The notes: a model not told the origin generated them from the sequence alone. A DNA stretch of 64,000 nt from Panicum virgatum (GCF_016808335.1 NC_053139.1:14929819-14993818), one strand, 5' to 3'. Numbered from the stretch's first letter, positions 47,201 to 59,070 are shown. Translations and numbers: made by a program.

Positions 47201-49013
47201 AACCACCCCCCTAAAAAGGAATCTTGTCCCGAGATTCACAAGGTTAGCAAGAGAGAAAGGTTTAGGTGGGTACCATCTGACACACATTAACTTTCTTCTC
47301 AGTTATTCCTTCTTGCAATGTATTCTTCTTAATTCCTGATAACTCACACAAAACACTTCGCGGATACTCAATCTAATTCCTCCTTTAACTTCCATTCTTT
47401 CCACAGCTTTGTTGACACATCTTTCGAAGAACATCCTTCGTACCTTGATAAAGTGATTTGAATAGAGCTTAGTTGCTTCTTCTGGCTTGAGTATATGGTA
47501 TCACTTCTCAAGTCCACAAACACATCTCATAACCTTCAAGTAAAGTGACGAAGATAAGCTAACCGTAAAGTTCAGATCTTTTCATATATCCTCAAGCAGC
47601 CACTGCGTTGTAGAAACATGATTTTCTTGGTTTAGTATCTTGGTGACTCATGGTGGCATGAGAATTGGAGATTGACGGCATTCTCATTTGGCAGAGGTAT
47701 CCTGATCATCCGTCTTGGCAAGGGGATCAACTGATGACGTCTGACCGAGTGTATGGCTATTGGAGCTTCGGTTCTTGGGTTGATCATCATCCTCCTTTTC
47801 ACCAACTCTTGGTGGTCGCAACTTAAATAAATCAAGGTGGAGGGGGCAAAGCCATGGGGGTAACAGAAAGGGAAAAGAGTGCATTCTTGTCTGCAGCTTC
47901 TTTCATTTGTCGATCATTGTAGACGCTTGAAGGCTTCTACAATTGCTGTCAGCGTTGCCATAACTTCCTTCTTGATATCCTTTAAAGGATTAGGTAGAAA
48001 GATAGAAGATAACAAGGAGGTGGGAGGTACATAAGAACCCATCTAGGCAACTGATGTCATTGTAGGTAGAAGACCCACAATACACCAACAATTAATACGA
48101 AGAAGTGAATCAGACAAAGTCATAAAGACAAGCATCATCATGCAAACACCGAATTCCACCAGTCAACATAGTCAAAGATGATGCTAAACGTTGTTAATAA
48201 AGTTAGAAGGGGTACTCCTAAGTATGGTTACATCTTCCAGCTTCGTTGTTGATGACACGTGCCTCCTTCAATTTGTCCAGCGTTGACTCCACCTTCGTGA
48301 TTGTAGTGGGAGTGTCATAATCTCGCTCAGGCTTGATTCTTTGGTGGAGCTCTGAATCCTTCATCCAACTTGAGCAAGAATGTGGGTAAGTGGTACAATT
48401 TCCAATCGCTTCGACTTGACTCCTCATGATGAACTGGCAGCTCAAACCTTCAGATGACTTGGACGGGCATTAGGATATGTGGCACGGATAATCTAAACAA
48501 CTTTGAACCAGAAGAGATACTTTGAAATCCAAGTCAAGAGATGATTTCAAAACGATATTTATTTGGAAAGAAGAGGAGAGGCTCAACGGAGAAAGCTAGA
48601 TAAAATAAAGAAAAGAAAGATATATCAACAAAGATAAATTTATAAGAAAATCAAGGAGTGTCCAGGAGAGAAAAGAATAAATGAAAGGATCGAGGGTATT
48701 GAGAAACAACAAAGGGTAATTGACCAAGAATTGATTATCAAAAAGAAAATTTATCAAGAGGACAATAGGTCAATAGAAAGTTTAAGATTTTTTTTTACAT
48801 TTGCAAATGAGAAAGTGCAAATGTTAAGATAGATAGGTGAGAAAAAGATTGTCAAGGTTGATTGAGAAAAGAAAATAGTTAAGGAGAGAGAATATTCAAT
48901 GGAGGGGGTCAAAGAACAAGCAGTAATAGATTTGATATCAAAAGAAACCTTAGAGCATGGCCATTGCTATCTAGGCTTACGTCCTACAGTCGATACAGCT
49001 CTGATACCACTTC
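47201..49013 (-). other. Interior of F, non-coding, with PPT and primer site
   Basis: Polypurine tract at 47201-47212 and primer-binding site at 48998-49009 (minus strand). The stretch between holds only short frames without domains. The initiator-tRNA match is a primer site, not a tRNA gene. Confidence 0.7.
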
Positions 49014-49249
49014 TGTCACACCCGGTTTTAAGAACAAAACCGAATGCATAACTATATGTATGCTAGAATCAAGTTTCATACATATAGAGACATTATAAGT
49101 GAATTTTAAAATCAATATTTATTTTCTTTTACACTAAATTCTCTGTGAAGAAAAATAAATGTTGATAAAATTTTAAAATTGTGAGAAAATTGTTCTTTTA
49201 TTTTTAATTTTAATCACATCCTGAAATTCAAAAATTTCAGGGTGTGACA
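49014..49249 (-). repeat. 5' LTR of F, internally deleted (236 bp)
   Basis: Contains the first ~100 and last ~140 bases of the 2644-bp LTR joined directly (junction near 49110, after AGTGAAT). About 2.4 kb is missing, and a few bases at the joint match neither side. Confidence 0.88.
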
Positions 49250-49478
49250 GCTATAAAAAGGGATGTGCTAGAAAAAATTTATCATGATTTCCAGTTCACT
49301 ACAATCTTCATCTATCAGTTAAATTCTGGTAAGGAATTTGAAGGAGGATATCGGCTACGAAAGGGCAGTATCAGAGAAGCCAAAGTATCGAGTCCATGAA
49401 GTAACCAAGCAGATTGATGCACTAGATTTGCAAAGTTTCGAAGCATGAAGTCTTCATCCTCCCAAACTGGGGGGCTTG
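49250..49478 (+). other. Last part of the D interior with polypurine tract
   Basis: Resumes D after F. The tract ACTGGGGGGCTTG at 49466-49478 directly precedes the 3' LTR. Confidence 0.8.
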
Positions 49479-52430
49479 TGTTGACACCGGATTTTGTCAA
49501 TAAATCCGATGCAATCTCATGTATGGAGATCATCGGCTATTAGCGTGCATCGTTAAGGATCACACACGCGATGAGCGGGTATGCTGATGATTCGCAAATG
49601 CGGCTTGTCCAGAAAAGGTTGAGATTCAGTGCTCGTGCCGGAGTCCAGAGAGTTTATTTAAATATAGCTTCATCGGATGAAACGAGCAAGAGAAAAAGAA
49701 GGTTGTGGGCAGGGCAATTAAAGAAGATTCGCACCACGCACGTACATGGAGGCCCACGTGAAGTGCTTTGTTAGTCGGATACAATTAGCACCTGGCTGGA
49801 TTGTTAATTATGAAAGCATGATAAATACGGGAAAGGCAAGGCCATCACGTGCATGCCAGGGTAATTGGAATAAAATAAGATTGAGTTGCCGCACAGGAAG
49901 AAGAAATCCAGGAGAATCACGTATGCAGATCAGTTTGTTCGCCCGCGGATCTGTTGTCGGTCGAAACCCACCGGCGAGTAGCGACGGGCAACACAAAGAG
50001 CCGGGAGGTTGCCGGGGCGCTGCCAGGCACTGCTCCCTCGTCGACGGACCGCAATTCCGTCACGCGCCCGGAGGTTCTGTGGAGAGCCGGGCGTGCCACC
50101 TGACCTATACCCGATCAGGAGGGTGCGAACGTGCTCCGAACAGTTTCCTGCGTACAAAGACACGTATAAACGTAAGTCCGAGCCGTGGTCGGCTCCCCGG
50201 GACGACTCTTGCATCGGCTTTAAAGAGCCGATCGAGTCCCGGTGTCGGATTGGATCTGCATCTATCCAGATACTGATGAATAAACCAAATAACTGTAAAG
50301 CTGCTTCAATTAAATCTAGCTAATCTAATCCACGATGGTAAAAGTTTCACTGCTAGATCGGAACATCCTACACGTGCCTAGGCCTAATGAACGTAACAGA
50401 CAACTGAACCAGAACCCAAAACAGAGGCCTAAGAACTAGCAAGAGCCGATTCCCGGAACAATCCCTATCAAGGCCAAGATAAAGCATCTACTACGCCACC
50501 GGATCATCCAATCTGTTTGCAAGGCCTAACCTAGCAGATATTACGCCAACTCCTAAGATAAGAGCAAACCATAACAGATTAGATCTACTAGACATAAAAG
50601 AAGCAGGGTGTTGCCTCTGTGCGACTAATTCTATGCGACAAGAACTAGCATAAGATTGAAACGTGACGGCACAGAGACAACGTGATATTCGTAGATGATA
50701 AGCAACAAAGCACAATAAATCTACTAAAAGCCATACTACGAACATCAGGATAACTAGCATTACTCGCCATAAAAAATGCTTCAGTACGAGTAATACCAAG
50801 GTAAAAGCAAGAACAACGCTGCCCTGATCGCGAGAAGCGATCAGGGCAGCATGGCGCTTACTTGGATGAAACCCTAGGATTAGGGGTGGCGATGCGCCGA
50901 GAGTTGTTGTTTGCGAGACGTGATGACGCTCTCCCTTCATGAATAACATATGGTACATATTTATAATCCGGAGACTTGGGAAACAATCTAAGCTAATCTT
51001 GTCCCGATCGGACTCTATCTCTAATCTTGAACTAAATCTAGAATACATGGCCTATGTGGCCCAAATGCTCACGCAAGAGCCGATTTACAAGCCTTCTTCA
51101 ATCTTCTGCTTTAAGCCCATCTTGCTTTCGGCCCATAAATTAATCCTGTTAATTTATGGCGATAACAGGATCGGAAAAGAAGCTTCATTAGTAAAGACTC
51201 TACGCAAAGGAATTTAGAGTCCATGTATCTTAGTATTTCTTTTTTAGATTAGATTTTGCTTGTTAGTCAAGTTAGCCTAGGCTATAAATATGTGTCCTCG
51301 TCCATTGTAAAAGTTTGTCACACGACCAATACAAAACAATTTACTTTCTCAAGTACCTTACCTTTTTGCCCTAGGAGTAGTAGTAATGTAGATTTCTGAT
51401 GAGTTCTTTACCAAGCTGGGCTGCATCGCTTCGATCTCCAGTTCGCCGCGGTCTTCGTCTACCAGGAGTTCTAGCCTTTAACCACCGGGCGCATCGCTGT
51501 GGTTTCGTCTAGATTCACCTACAAGTTACCGGGTATCCCAGGTCTCAACTTCCGGGCATATCGCTGTCGTTGAATCTGGTTCTTATCCACGAGTACCTTG
51601 GATCTCCGGCCGACGGCACATTCGCTTCTATCTGGATCTACGGTATTCACCAGTTATCGATTTTGCCCTATCTTGTGAGCGTTATCTCTTGCTAGATGTG
51701 GTAGAATCATAATTATTCTAGCCTTGAGTAAGATTGCATCGGATGATTTATTGTTAATCTATCATCTTGTTATTAAGATTGATTTAATTAGCTTTATCTT
51801 GATAAAATAGACGATAGATTATTCAATAGCCTGTTGCATCTTTATCTTGGCTGTTTCTCAAGTGTTGTCGGGAACGAGTTCTATTGTGGATAGATCTATT
51901 GGTTGATGAGGTTAGATTAATCTTTTGCTAGTAGTATTTCTAGACTGCAACTTCCGGGCGCATCGCTGTCGTTTTATCTAGAAATACTGTTGGTAATGTT
52001 AGTCGAAGCATTATTGTCTTATGGTCCTGTTCATGGTGGATTAAAAAGCCCAATGACACTCTATTTTCTATCGGCTTCTTAGCCGATAGCTCCTGAGCTT
52101 TATTATCATTAATTGCATAAATGTATTTTGGAGAACCAATGAGTTGCTTATACTCATCGAGATGTTGGAAATCGGCCTCATGGCGACAAATTGTGCTACT
52201 ATTCATCTATCATGGCCGATTATTCATTTATCATGCTTTATTCCACTGTGCTGTTATCGCTACTAGTGCCAGGATGAAATCGTCTTGATTGGCCGATCCC
52301 CTTCGATCTTAGAAGAATTATTTTCATCTTGTCAGTTGAATGGTCAAACTGACTGGCACGCTTGGTTGACTTTCCGTGACTCGGCGAACACTTGTCCTCG
52401 GATTCCAGTGTGTTGATTTTTGCGTCAACA
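49479..52430 (+). repeat. 3' LTR of D, split by solo LTR G
   Basis: Homologous to 33086-34809 on both sides of G. Without G and its duplication it is about 1731 bp. The 9-bp hairpin is conserved at 52068-52089, and the ~30-bp motif recurs near 51480, 51546 and 51949. The two LTRs differ by a few percent by eye. Confidence 0.92.
49952..51167 (-). mobile_element. Solo LTR G (1216 bp) inside the D 3' LTR
   Basis: Plus-strand ends TGTTGTCGGTCG and GGCGATAACA; perfect GGATC duplication (49947-49951 and 51168-51172). Minus orientation is suggested by a TATA-like ATTATAAATATG at about 50970-50955, followed on the minus strand by a leader with CCTAGGGTTTCATCC. A perfect 14-bp hairpin lies at 50818-50850 (loop GAGAA). 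No coding domain. Confidence 0.87.
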
Positions 52431-52435
52431 ATACA

Positions 52436-52854
52436 GATCAGATGCAATAGCATAAGCACGGACGCATGCCCGGATACTCCGTCTATACGCTCGGATAGTC
52501 TGGACAAAGATTCGGTGTCACAGTTCCCAGCCCCATCCATTCCGATTCCACTTCCCCCTTCCCGCGCGGCTGCATCATTTTTGGCTTCGCAGCGGGCGAC
52601 GGCTGCTGAGACACGAACGGCGTGCGGCTTTGGGACTATGCAGCACACATTTGCGGCAAAAAAAAATGGATCTTTGAAAATGCTGAATAGTACCCAGACT
52701 CCAAATTCTGGGCCCGCCCCTAGGTCTGACGGCAACACAGGAACAACTATGGATGGTTGATTTTTTCCGAGTTTCATCAACGCCAAAATAGCAATGTTTT
52801 CTACGAGCTCGTTGATCTTCCGGCGAAACATCGTGGAACACCCATTCTACACGC
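52436..52854. other. No gene recognised
   Basis: Flank of D. A continuation of the sequence before 33081 is expected here once D is removed (rejoined at ATACA). Short frames only. Confidence 0.4.
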
Positions 52855-53139
52855 TTCAATGAAGTTGAAGAGCAAGAACACCTCTTCTTGCAATGCCCTG
52901 ATGCGAGGAGAATTTGGAAACGCATCGGCTGGACTCAAGTGCTGTATCTAGCATCCACATGTGCTCTCTTTCGCACACCCGGAGCTCCACGATCATCACA
53001 CCTTGAAGGCTGCCTCTACAATCGTCACCAACATCCTCTATAAAACCCACAACTCTCTCATTTAGGGCGGGTAACATCAATAAGTTACACAGGTCATCCG
53101 AGCAGCTCTGGTCCTTGCGAGCTAGGAATGAAGATGCAG
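52855..53139 (+). pseudogene. Possible LINE reverse-transcriptase C-terminal (zf-RVT-like) remnant
   Basis: One frame reads NEVEEQEHLFLQCPDARRIW then KRIGW, which resembles the zf-RVT region near the C terminus of plant LINE ORF2 proteins (…EHLFLxCPxAxxxWxxIGW). The preceding Cys pair is not visible and the frame closes soon after (a TAA near 53040), so the piece is short and decayed. Downstream sequence continues after solo LTR H, at 53715. The call rests on about 25 residues. Confidence 0.42.
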
Positions 53140-53144
53140 CAGTA

Positions 53145-53709
53145 TGTTGGGATTGATCTCGCGACTCGGCCCAAAGGCCAAGTCGGACTCCCTCAATGCG
53201 CCCTGATCGGGGGCGTCCAGCCCGTCTGGCTGACGGGCCCCCGTCGCCCGCGCTATATAGAACGGGAGAGGTGCGGGGGCTCGGATCACGTGGTTCCCCG
53301 CCGCCACAAAACCCTCCTACAGAAACCCTACCGATCTGGGAAGGCGCGAGTCCGACGGGAAGCACCCCAGCGCCGCCACGACGTCCTCCGTCAACCTCAT
53401 CATCGGTCAGTGCCGGTGGAGGCCGGAAGGGCGCCGGGATCTACATCGTCCACCGCCGCCGCCGGATCCGCACTTCACCGACCCGGATTTCCTCGCCTCC
53501 ATCCTCGGCTCCATCGATGCGATGGCGCCCGCCGGGACGAGCTCCTCCGCCCCGCCGCCGACCGACGGTCTGCTCACCCCACTCCCTCCTTTCCTTTGTA
53601 CTAGACTAGGGCCATGAACTCTTGTATATACTCAGAACGTGTTTCTCCTACCCGATGCATGTGCCTAGATGTGATCGTGTTTAGAACCCTAGAATTTTCG
53701 GACCTAACA
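53145..53709 (+). mobile_element. Solo LTR H (565 bp), Copia-type, related to the E1/E2 LTRs
   Basis: Begins TGTTGGGATTGATCTCGCGA and ends CGGACCTAACA; perfect CAGTA duplication (53140-53144 and 53710-53714). A TATA box GCTATATAGAACG lies near 53252. It shares the layout of the E2 LTR (GGCCCAA…GGGCGTCC…CAGCCC, then TATA, then a GC-rich leader), so it is a related family. Open frames on both strands are by-products of high GC. Confidence 0.87.
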
Positions 53710-53714
53710 CAGTA

Positions 53715-54172
53715 GTCATTCTTTGGTGAGAGAATTACCTAGACAGTATGATTTAGCTAGTGGCAAAATTCTTGTTCTCACTCTCATTTCCTAAAATAAT
53801 ATATGCAACAACCCAGCATCAATAAAATCGTTCGGGGCAGCTTCGCCTGCCGTAGCCCGGCCCCCTTCAAAAACAACAAATAACAGCAATGTTTTGCCAA
53901 TAAAAGCTCCAAAATGTTGTATATAACTAGCTCAAATGGTCAATAACAAAATCATAGAACTAACATAGCTTTAAAAGTTTTATAAAGGCCACTAGTCCAA
54001 ATGTTCACGGTTTAGAGTTTATAAAGCCCTGAAATCAGCCAAAAACATGACAAATTCTGCAATTTTTCAGTAATATGCAGTTTACTAATTTTATCGAACT
54101 TTAAAATTGCTTTCAAGTACCAAATTACGAAGTAATCAATTCAAACTTGCAGTGAGATATGATTTTCAGGTT
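53715..54172. other. Intergenic, no gene recognised
   Basis: AT-rich flank of E2 with no domain-bearing frame. Confidence 0.4.
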
Positions 54173-54177
54173 GTCAG

Positions 54178-54624
54178 TGTTAGTATTGATCTCCACCAGT
54201 TGGCCCAACGGCGAACTGGGCCCTTGACTCGCGTCCTGATCAGGGACGCCCAGCCCAATAGATGGCTGGTGGGCTCACGTCGCGCAGTGCCATATATAGA
54301 AGAGGTGGGGACTGCGGCACTGGTCACGAGGTTCGCCGCCGCTACAGTTCCCACCGTCCTAACCCTAATCCGATCTAGAGAGGGGGCTGCTGCTGTGGCG
54401 GGAAGCCTACCGAAGCCACCGTCCTCGCCACAGCGAGGATGTCACCGCCCCTGCGCCACGCCGCCAACGCCCCGACTTTGAACCTCTCTGACTCATCCAC
54501 GACTCCATCGCCGGCGTTCTGGACATCGGCATCGGGTTCGTATTCAACCATTGATGGTATGTTCTTCAAGAATCAGTGAGTAGTCCCTCCGATCTACTGT
54601 TAGATGGTCCTAAAGTATCTAACA
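54178..54624 (+). repeat. 5' LTR of E2 (447 bp)
   Basis: Ends TGTTAGTATTGATC and AAGTATCTAACA. The TATA box CATATATAGA is at 54291-54300. Confidence 0.93.
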
Positions 54625-54638
54625 ATGGTATCAAGAGC
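54625..54638 (+). other. Primer-binding site of E2
   Basis: ATGGTATCAAGAGC directly after the LTR, close to the initiator Met-tRNA 3' end used by Copia elements (TGGTATCAGAGC). Confidence 0.85.
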
Positions 54639-54859
54639 TGATCTAGCGAAGTAGATCGTTTTTGGGGAAGGATCCAAACTCGAATCGAAAGAATGAAAGA
54701 AAGGTGAACGAAAGGAAGGGATTTGGTTCGACGAGCCCTAACCTGATCGCAAGAACAGAATCAATCCGATCCCAAATCAGAAGGAGAAAAGAAAAGTCGA
54801 ATCGAAAGAATTCGCTCTCGAATCAAACAAGAAAGTTCGAACCCTAACCCTAGCTGTGA

Positions 54860-55690
54860 AATGGGTTGGCGGCCGCTCACCTGCTCCCGCCATGTCCATC
54901 ACCGCCGTTGCGCAGGACAGCCTCGAGCCGCCGCTCTCCGCCGGGACGCCGGAGGTGCGCTCGTGCGGGCCCCAAAGGTAACCACCGAGGTGCCGCTCGA
55001 CGACACCGCGCGCGGCTCCGGCCGCACGCGTGCACCGGCGAGGGGCGCCACCGCGGCTGCTGAGGCGTGCTGCACGAAGGAAAAGAAGGAAGGCACCGGT
55101 TCGCCGGCGCAGCACCGCCCCGCGCGGGATAGCTGAACCCCGCACAACGCAGCTCGCCGGTGTGGGGGCCACAGGGCGCCGCCGGCCTCGTGTGGAGGTG
55201 AGAACAACAGAAACGAAGGAGGTTCAGAAGTCCAGGCTCGGGGGTCAGCGGCCATGGCACGACGGGCGGACTGAGCCGACGCGATGGCATGGCGGCGCTC
55301 CGGCACTGTGAAAAGGACCCTCCGGCCGAATCAGCTGAGAAGAGAGGGAAGAAAGTTCTTGCGCTTTCGTGTGAGCATGGCTTGGCTATGGGTGGCGGCA
55401 GGGCCGGGTGACGTGGCGCCATAGACGCCGGCGGCGGCGCACCCGAGAGAGAGGAAGAAGGGGATTGATGCTAGGGTTTGACGGGGAATCGGCCGGTGGC
55501 CGCTTTTGTTCCCGTGAGAATAACGGGCGGCCGTCCAATGCCGATCGACGGCCAGGAGCGGTCGGCGGTTGAGCACAGTGGAGCTGGCCACGCTCAATTG
55601 GGCCGCGGGCGGCGCGCACGGGCCGCGTTTTAGGCAACCGTGCAGGCGTAGTACGCCGCGCGCGCGGGCCGTGGGCCATGCTCCGCTGTG
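54860..55690 (-). other. GC-rich gene-promoter-like block of E2, antisense to the element
   Basis: Read on the minus strand: GACGGCCGTCGATCGGCA, then CAAACCCTAGCATC and a GC-rich stretch starting MAPRHPALPPP at 55422. This matches the position and style of the block at 41200-42060 in E1. Several overlapping frames on both strands are open simply because of the GC content; I do not call a protein. It may be a captured host promoter and first exon. Confidence 0.45.
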
Positions 55691-58600
55691 GGCTGCACGC
55701 GCAGTATTGTTTTTTTTTCAGAAGCTTTTCTTTGATAGTTTTTGTATAGTCTTTAATCTCTATACAAATTTGAACCAACGGGATAATTTGCTTTAGAGAA
55801 TATTAAAGTTTACAATACTATTGCTTCTAAATAAGTGAATTTGTCAAGTTTCCACATCAAAGTAAAAGTTTTATCCTCTATTTGAATTAGAACCAACGGG
55901 AATATTTAAATAGAGGAGTCAAAAGATATCTATTTAAAGTTGAATTATGGTATTGTTATTTTCTGACCAACGTTGATGATAACAATATTATAATTTTATG
56001 AGTATAAGGTTGAAAGTTTATATCTCTGATAAATTTTGCATCAAAGTGATCAATTTTTCAGAGAAAAGAGAAAAATAAAGAATTGCTTCTGAAAAGAAAG
56101 AAAAGTTTACCGCTACAATAAAGAAAGATAAACTCAGATGAGTTTTTCCCTGTGGGAAAATGGCATTTTTTAAGTTTAAGGTTAAGAAAAGAAAGATTGT
56201 TTTTGGCATTATTTTACCACTGTAAGTGTCAAGTTGAGCATTAGTTTGCTTTTAAAAGAAATGAAATTTAAAGTTTATTATGATGTTGTCATTTTCTGAC
56301 CAAAGTTGATGATGGCAATATTATAATTTTTATTCTTGTCATGTGTTCTATTTCTGCCCAACGGTGATATAGAATTGAAAGTAAAGAAAAGTTGTATATT
56401 TTAATTTTGACCAACGTTAAATTAAGACATACAATTCTTCACAAATAGAGATAAATTAACAAACAAAAGTTGATTCTGATCAACATTACAGATAAAGTTT
56501 TAAGGTTACTCAGCTGTATAGTTGAGGTTAAGAAAGAAAAGTGCTTGCTCCATTCTGATTTTTAGTTGATATGGAAAAGAGATGCAACTTATTCGGAAAG
56601 GTTTTTGGTTTTTCTCTCACTAAAGTTTTTGTAATATAGAGATTTGTTAAATTTTCTGATTAAATTGGAACCAATGGGAAGATTTAATCAGAAAATAAAG
56701 TATATATGCATGTTTTAGTCATTGTGACCAAAGTTTCTTCGTCCTTCAACAACAGTAAAGATAATGGTTGAAATGAGTTTGACGCATGTTCAATTTGACC
56801 ACCGTTGAATTAAACATGTGTTACCAATGCATTTAAAGTTTGTTACCGCAAGTCGGAAAAGTTTTGGCACTTGTGCCATTCATATCCTGCATGACAGGGA
56901 AAGTTTTTTGTGATGACTCACGTGCGACATGAGTATCACATAAAAGTGAAGAAATCTGGGGGAGCTTTTAAAGTTATCCCAATAATTCTCATGCACTACT
57001 ATAGTGGCATGTTGGATAGTGACTTGAAAAGAATCGAAGGACAAAAAGAAAGTTGTATGCGAACCAATATTGCAAGCATGACTTGCAAAAGTATAGCAAA
57101 ATGAAGAACTTGATGAGTTCTTAAAAGTGCAACAAATCAAGAACTCTGAGGACCTCTTGAAAAAGAACGAGGAAATGGTACTCCCATTATTTTGTATGAC
57201 TTGGGCATATAAATAAAGTTCTAATAATGAAAGGCTCCTCGGTCACAAGTGTTAAAAATAGTTTCGAAATTATGGCAGCAAAGTTTGTGCCATATTTCGA
57301 GGGGGAGAAAATTAGAAATACAAGAAAGATTAAAATTCAGAGAGAATTTTCCCCGCAAAGTTAAATGCGATTCATTTTAAAAGCAAGGATGATCTATTAA
57401 AGTGAATATGACCGAAAAAGGAGTACAACGGTCATAATGTTGATACCCCAATCATGAAAATAGACAAAACACCCGAAAGAAAAGGTGGTGCTTAAAGCAC
57501 CCTTTAAGGCTTGTAAAGAACAAAGCCAAACAAAAGTATGCCGAGAACTAAGGCTTGAAAAGAAGTGGGACTGTATATTCACTCCTATGATTCAAGCACT
57601 TAAATTGTCTCAACATATGTTTTCACGTTCTATGAATGTCATAAATTGAGTTGTCTCATTCATCGACGTGGCGAGAAGCCATGGAAGATATAATGAGACC
57701 CAAAAGTTCCAAATTTATTTTGGAACATAGAATAAGTTCCTAATGGAGTCAAGACAGTAGGCTATAATGGGTCTACAAGATTGAAACGTGACTCCGGAGG
57801 GAACATGGAAAGTTGCTAAGCGCGACTTGTGGCAAAAGTTTTTATGCAAATAATGAGACATTTTATGCAGTCTCATGAAAGGATTCTTTTAGAATCATAA
57901 TGACATTGGTGCATACTACTTTTAGGGTCGTATTAGATGAATGTTGGAACAATATCTCCTAACAGAGATTTGTGCGAGAAAGTATATATACATGACATAA
58001 CTAAATGGTTTTGTTGTGGAAAGAAAAGAACATTGGAATACCACCTGATGAAATCAGATCACAGAACAGTGTCCTCTAAAGTTTCGTGAGAATAAAAATT
58101 GTGAGTTTTAAGTAAAGGTCAAGATGACAAATTGCAAATATGCAAAGTTTAAAGATGGGAAATTCTTTTTCCCGCAAAGTTCAAAGAAGGTTATTATGAC
58201 CTCTAGTTTTGATAAGAATAATCTCTGTGAAGAGCCATTCACTCTAGGAAAGGAAATTCACCGGGATAAAAGAAAAGGGGGTATCAGGACTATCGCAGAA
58301 AGCATACTTAGAAAAGAGTTATAAAGATATATAGTATGCATGCGAGTATGCCTACGCCTGTCCTTGACAGGTAATAGTTTTGGAATTTTCAGAATTCCAG
58401 GAACCGTTATATGATCGATCAAAAAAAAAGGTTCCATGTGCTTCAGCTGTTGGAAGCAAAATTAGTGCTCAAAAGAATTTACCCTGACATAGTGCAAGTA
58501 TCCGGGACATTTTGGCAGAAGTCCAGTCCAGTAATAGATCACTGGAATGGAGTTATAGAATGTTTTGCAATTTTGCAAAATATTGTCAGCCTCATGCTAA

Positions 58601-58977
58601 GTAAGAAAGGAACATGTACTCTCAAAAGGATGTGAGTAAAAGGAATTAAGTTTTGGCGAGATGTTTAGTGAAGCCCACAGTAGTAGCTAACACTCGCGCT
58701 TGGAGTTTTATTGTGGAAAAGCTCCAAAACAAAATAGTTGTGATTCATGGGTTGTGTACCCAAAGTTGGGTTGTGTACCCAAAGTTTGGCATTATATGAG
58801 GCTACAGGACAGGCAAAATGGTTAAGAAAACCATTACCCGGAATTAATAATGGTAGACAACAGCAATATACCATTCGAATGTTTTTACTCCTATAGCAAC
58901 ATGTTAAGTGTGCTGCCAAACACATTGACAATGGCTTATATGTTGCAAAAGGAGAAAATCCAGAATCATATGAAATC
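55691..58977 (+). other. AT-rich interior of E2 with a series of short inverted repeats
   Basis: Between about 55874 and 56700 short inverted repeats follow one another, several with ACCAACG or CCAATGGG in the loop. Examples: TATTGTTAT/ATAACAATA at 55951-55987, GTTGAT/ATCAAC at 56469-56484, and ATTTTCTGATTAAA with its exact complement at 56651-56664 and 56683-56696. The rest holds short frames without domains, one of which (58124-58324) is also found in E1. Confidence 0.6.
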
Positions 58978-59070
58978 ATGGAGCACCAAAGTATCAAACA
59001 AGTGTTTGCGGATCCGCTTACCAAAAGGCCTACCGGCCAAGTCGACATGGGTTTTACGGAAGGCCTATGA
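58978..59070 (+). pseudogene. Relic of the C terminus of Copia pol
   Basis: A 30-codon frame starting MEHQSIKQVFADPLTKRP and ending in TGA. The ADPLTK block is the signature near the end of Copia RNase H. It lies about 220 bases before the polypurine tract, where pol normally ends. The remainder of pol has been replaced or lost, so E2 once derived from an autonomous Copia element. Confidence 0.6.

Larger units (their letters stand above)
44557..49249 (-). mobile_element. F: non-autonomous LTR element with unequal LTRs, inside D
   Basis: Perfect GCTAT duplication (44552-44556 and 49250-49254) and element ends TGTCACACC...GGTGTGACA. On the minus strand, a primer site TGGTATCAGAGC (49009-48998), matching the 3' end of initiator Met-tRNA, follows the right LTR after a short gap, and a purine tract AGGGGGGTGGTT (47212-47201) precedes the left LTR. 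That fixes the orientation. The 1.8-kb interior has no gag or pol, so it is a non-autonomous (LARD-like) element. The 3' LTR is 2644 bp, the 5' LTR only 236 bp. Confidence 0.9.
33086..52430 (+). mobile_element. Element D: large non-autonomous LTR element with three nested insertions
   Basis: Both LTRs begin TGTTGACACCGGATTTTG and end GCGTCAACA. A perfect ATACA duplication flanks the whole (33081-33085 and 52431-52435). A primer-binding site follows the 5' LTR and a polypurine tract (ACTGGGGGGCTTG) precedes the 3' LTR. The only protein-like frame is a Gln-rich gag-like ORF; no protease, RT or integrase was found, so it must have relied on enzymes from another element. Nested inside are E1 (37727-42586), F (44557-49249) and, within the 3' LTR, G (49952-51167). 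Without them D is about 8.6 kb. Confidence 0.92.

Noticed and set aside
48998..49009. Match to the 3' end of initiator Met-tRNA
   Set aside because: It is a primer-binding site beside an LTR; there is no cloverleaf around it.
53128..53609. Pro/Arg-rich frames in solo LTR H
   Set aside because: They lie wholly in an LTR leader and are explained by GC content.
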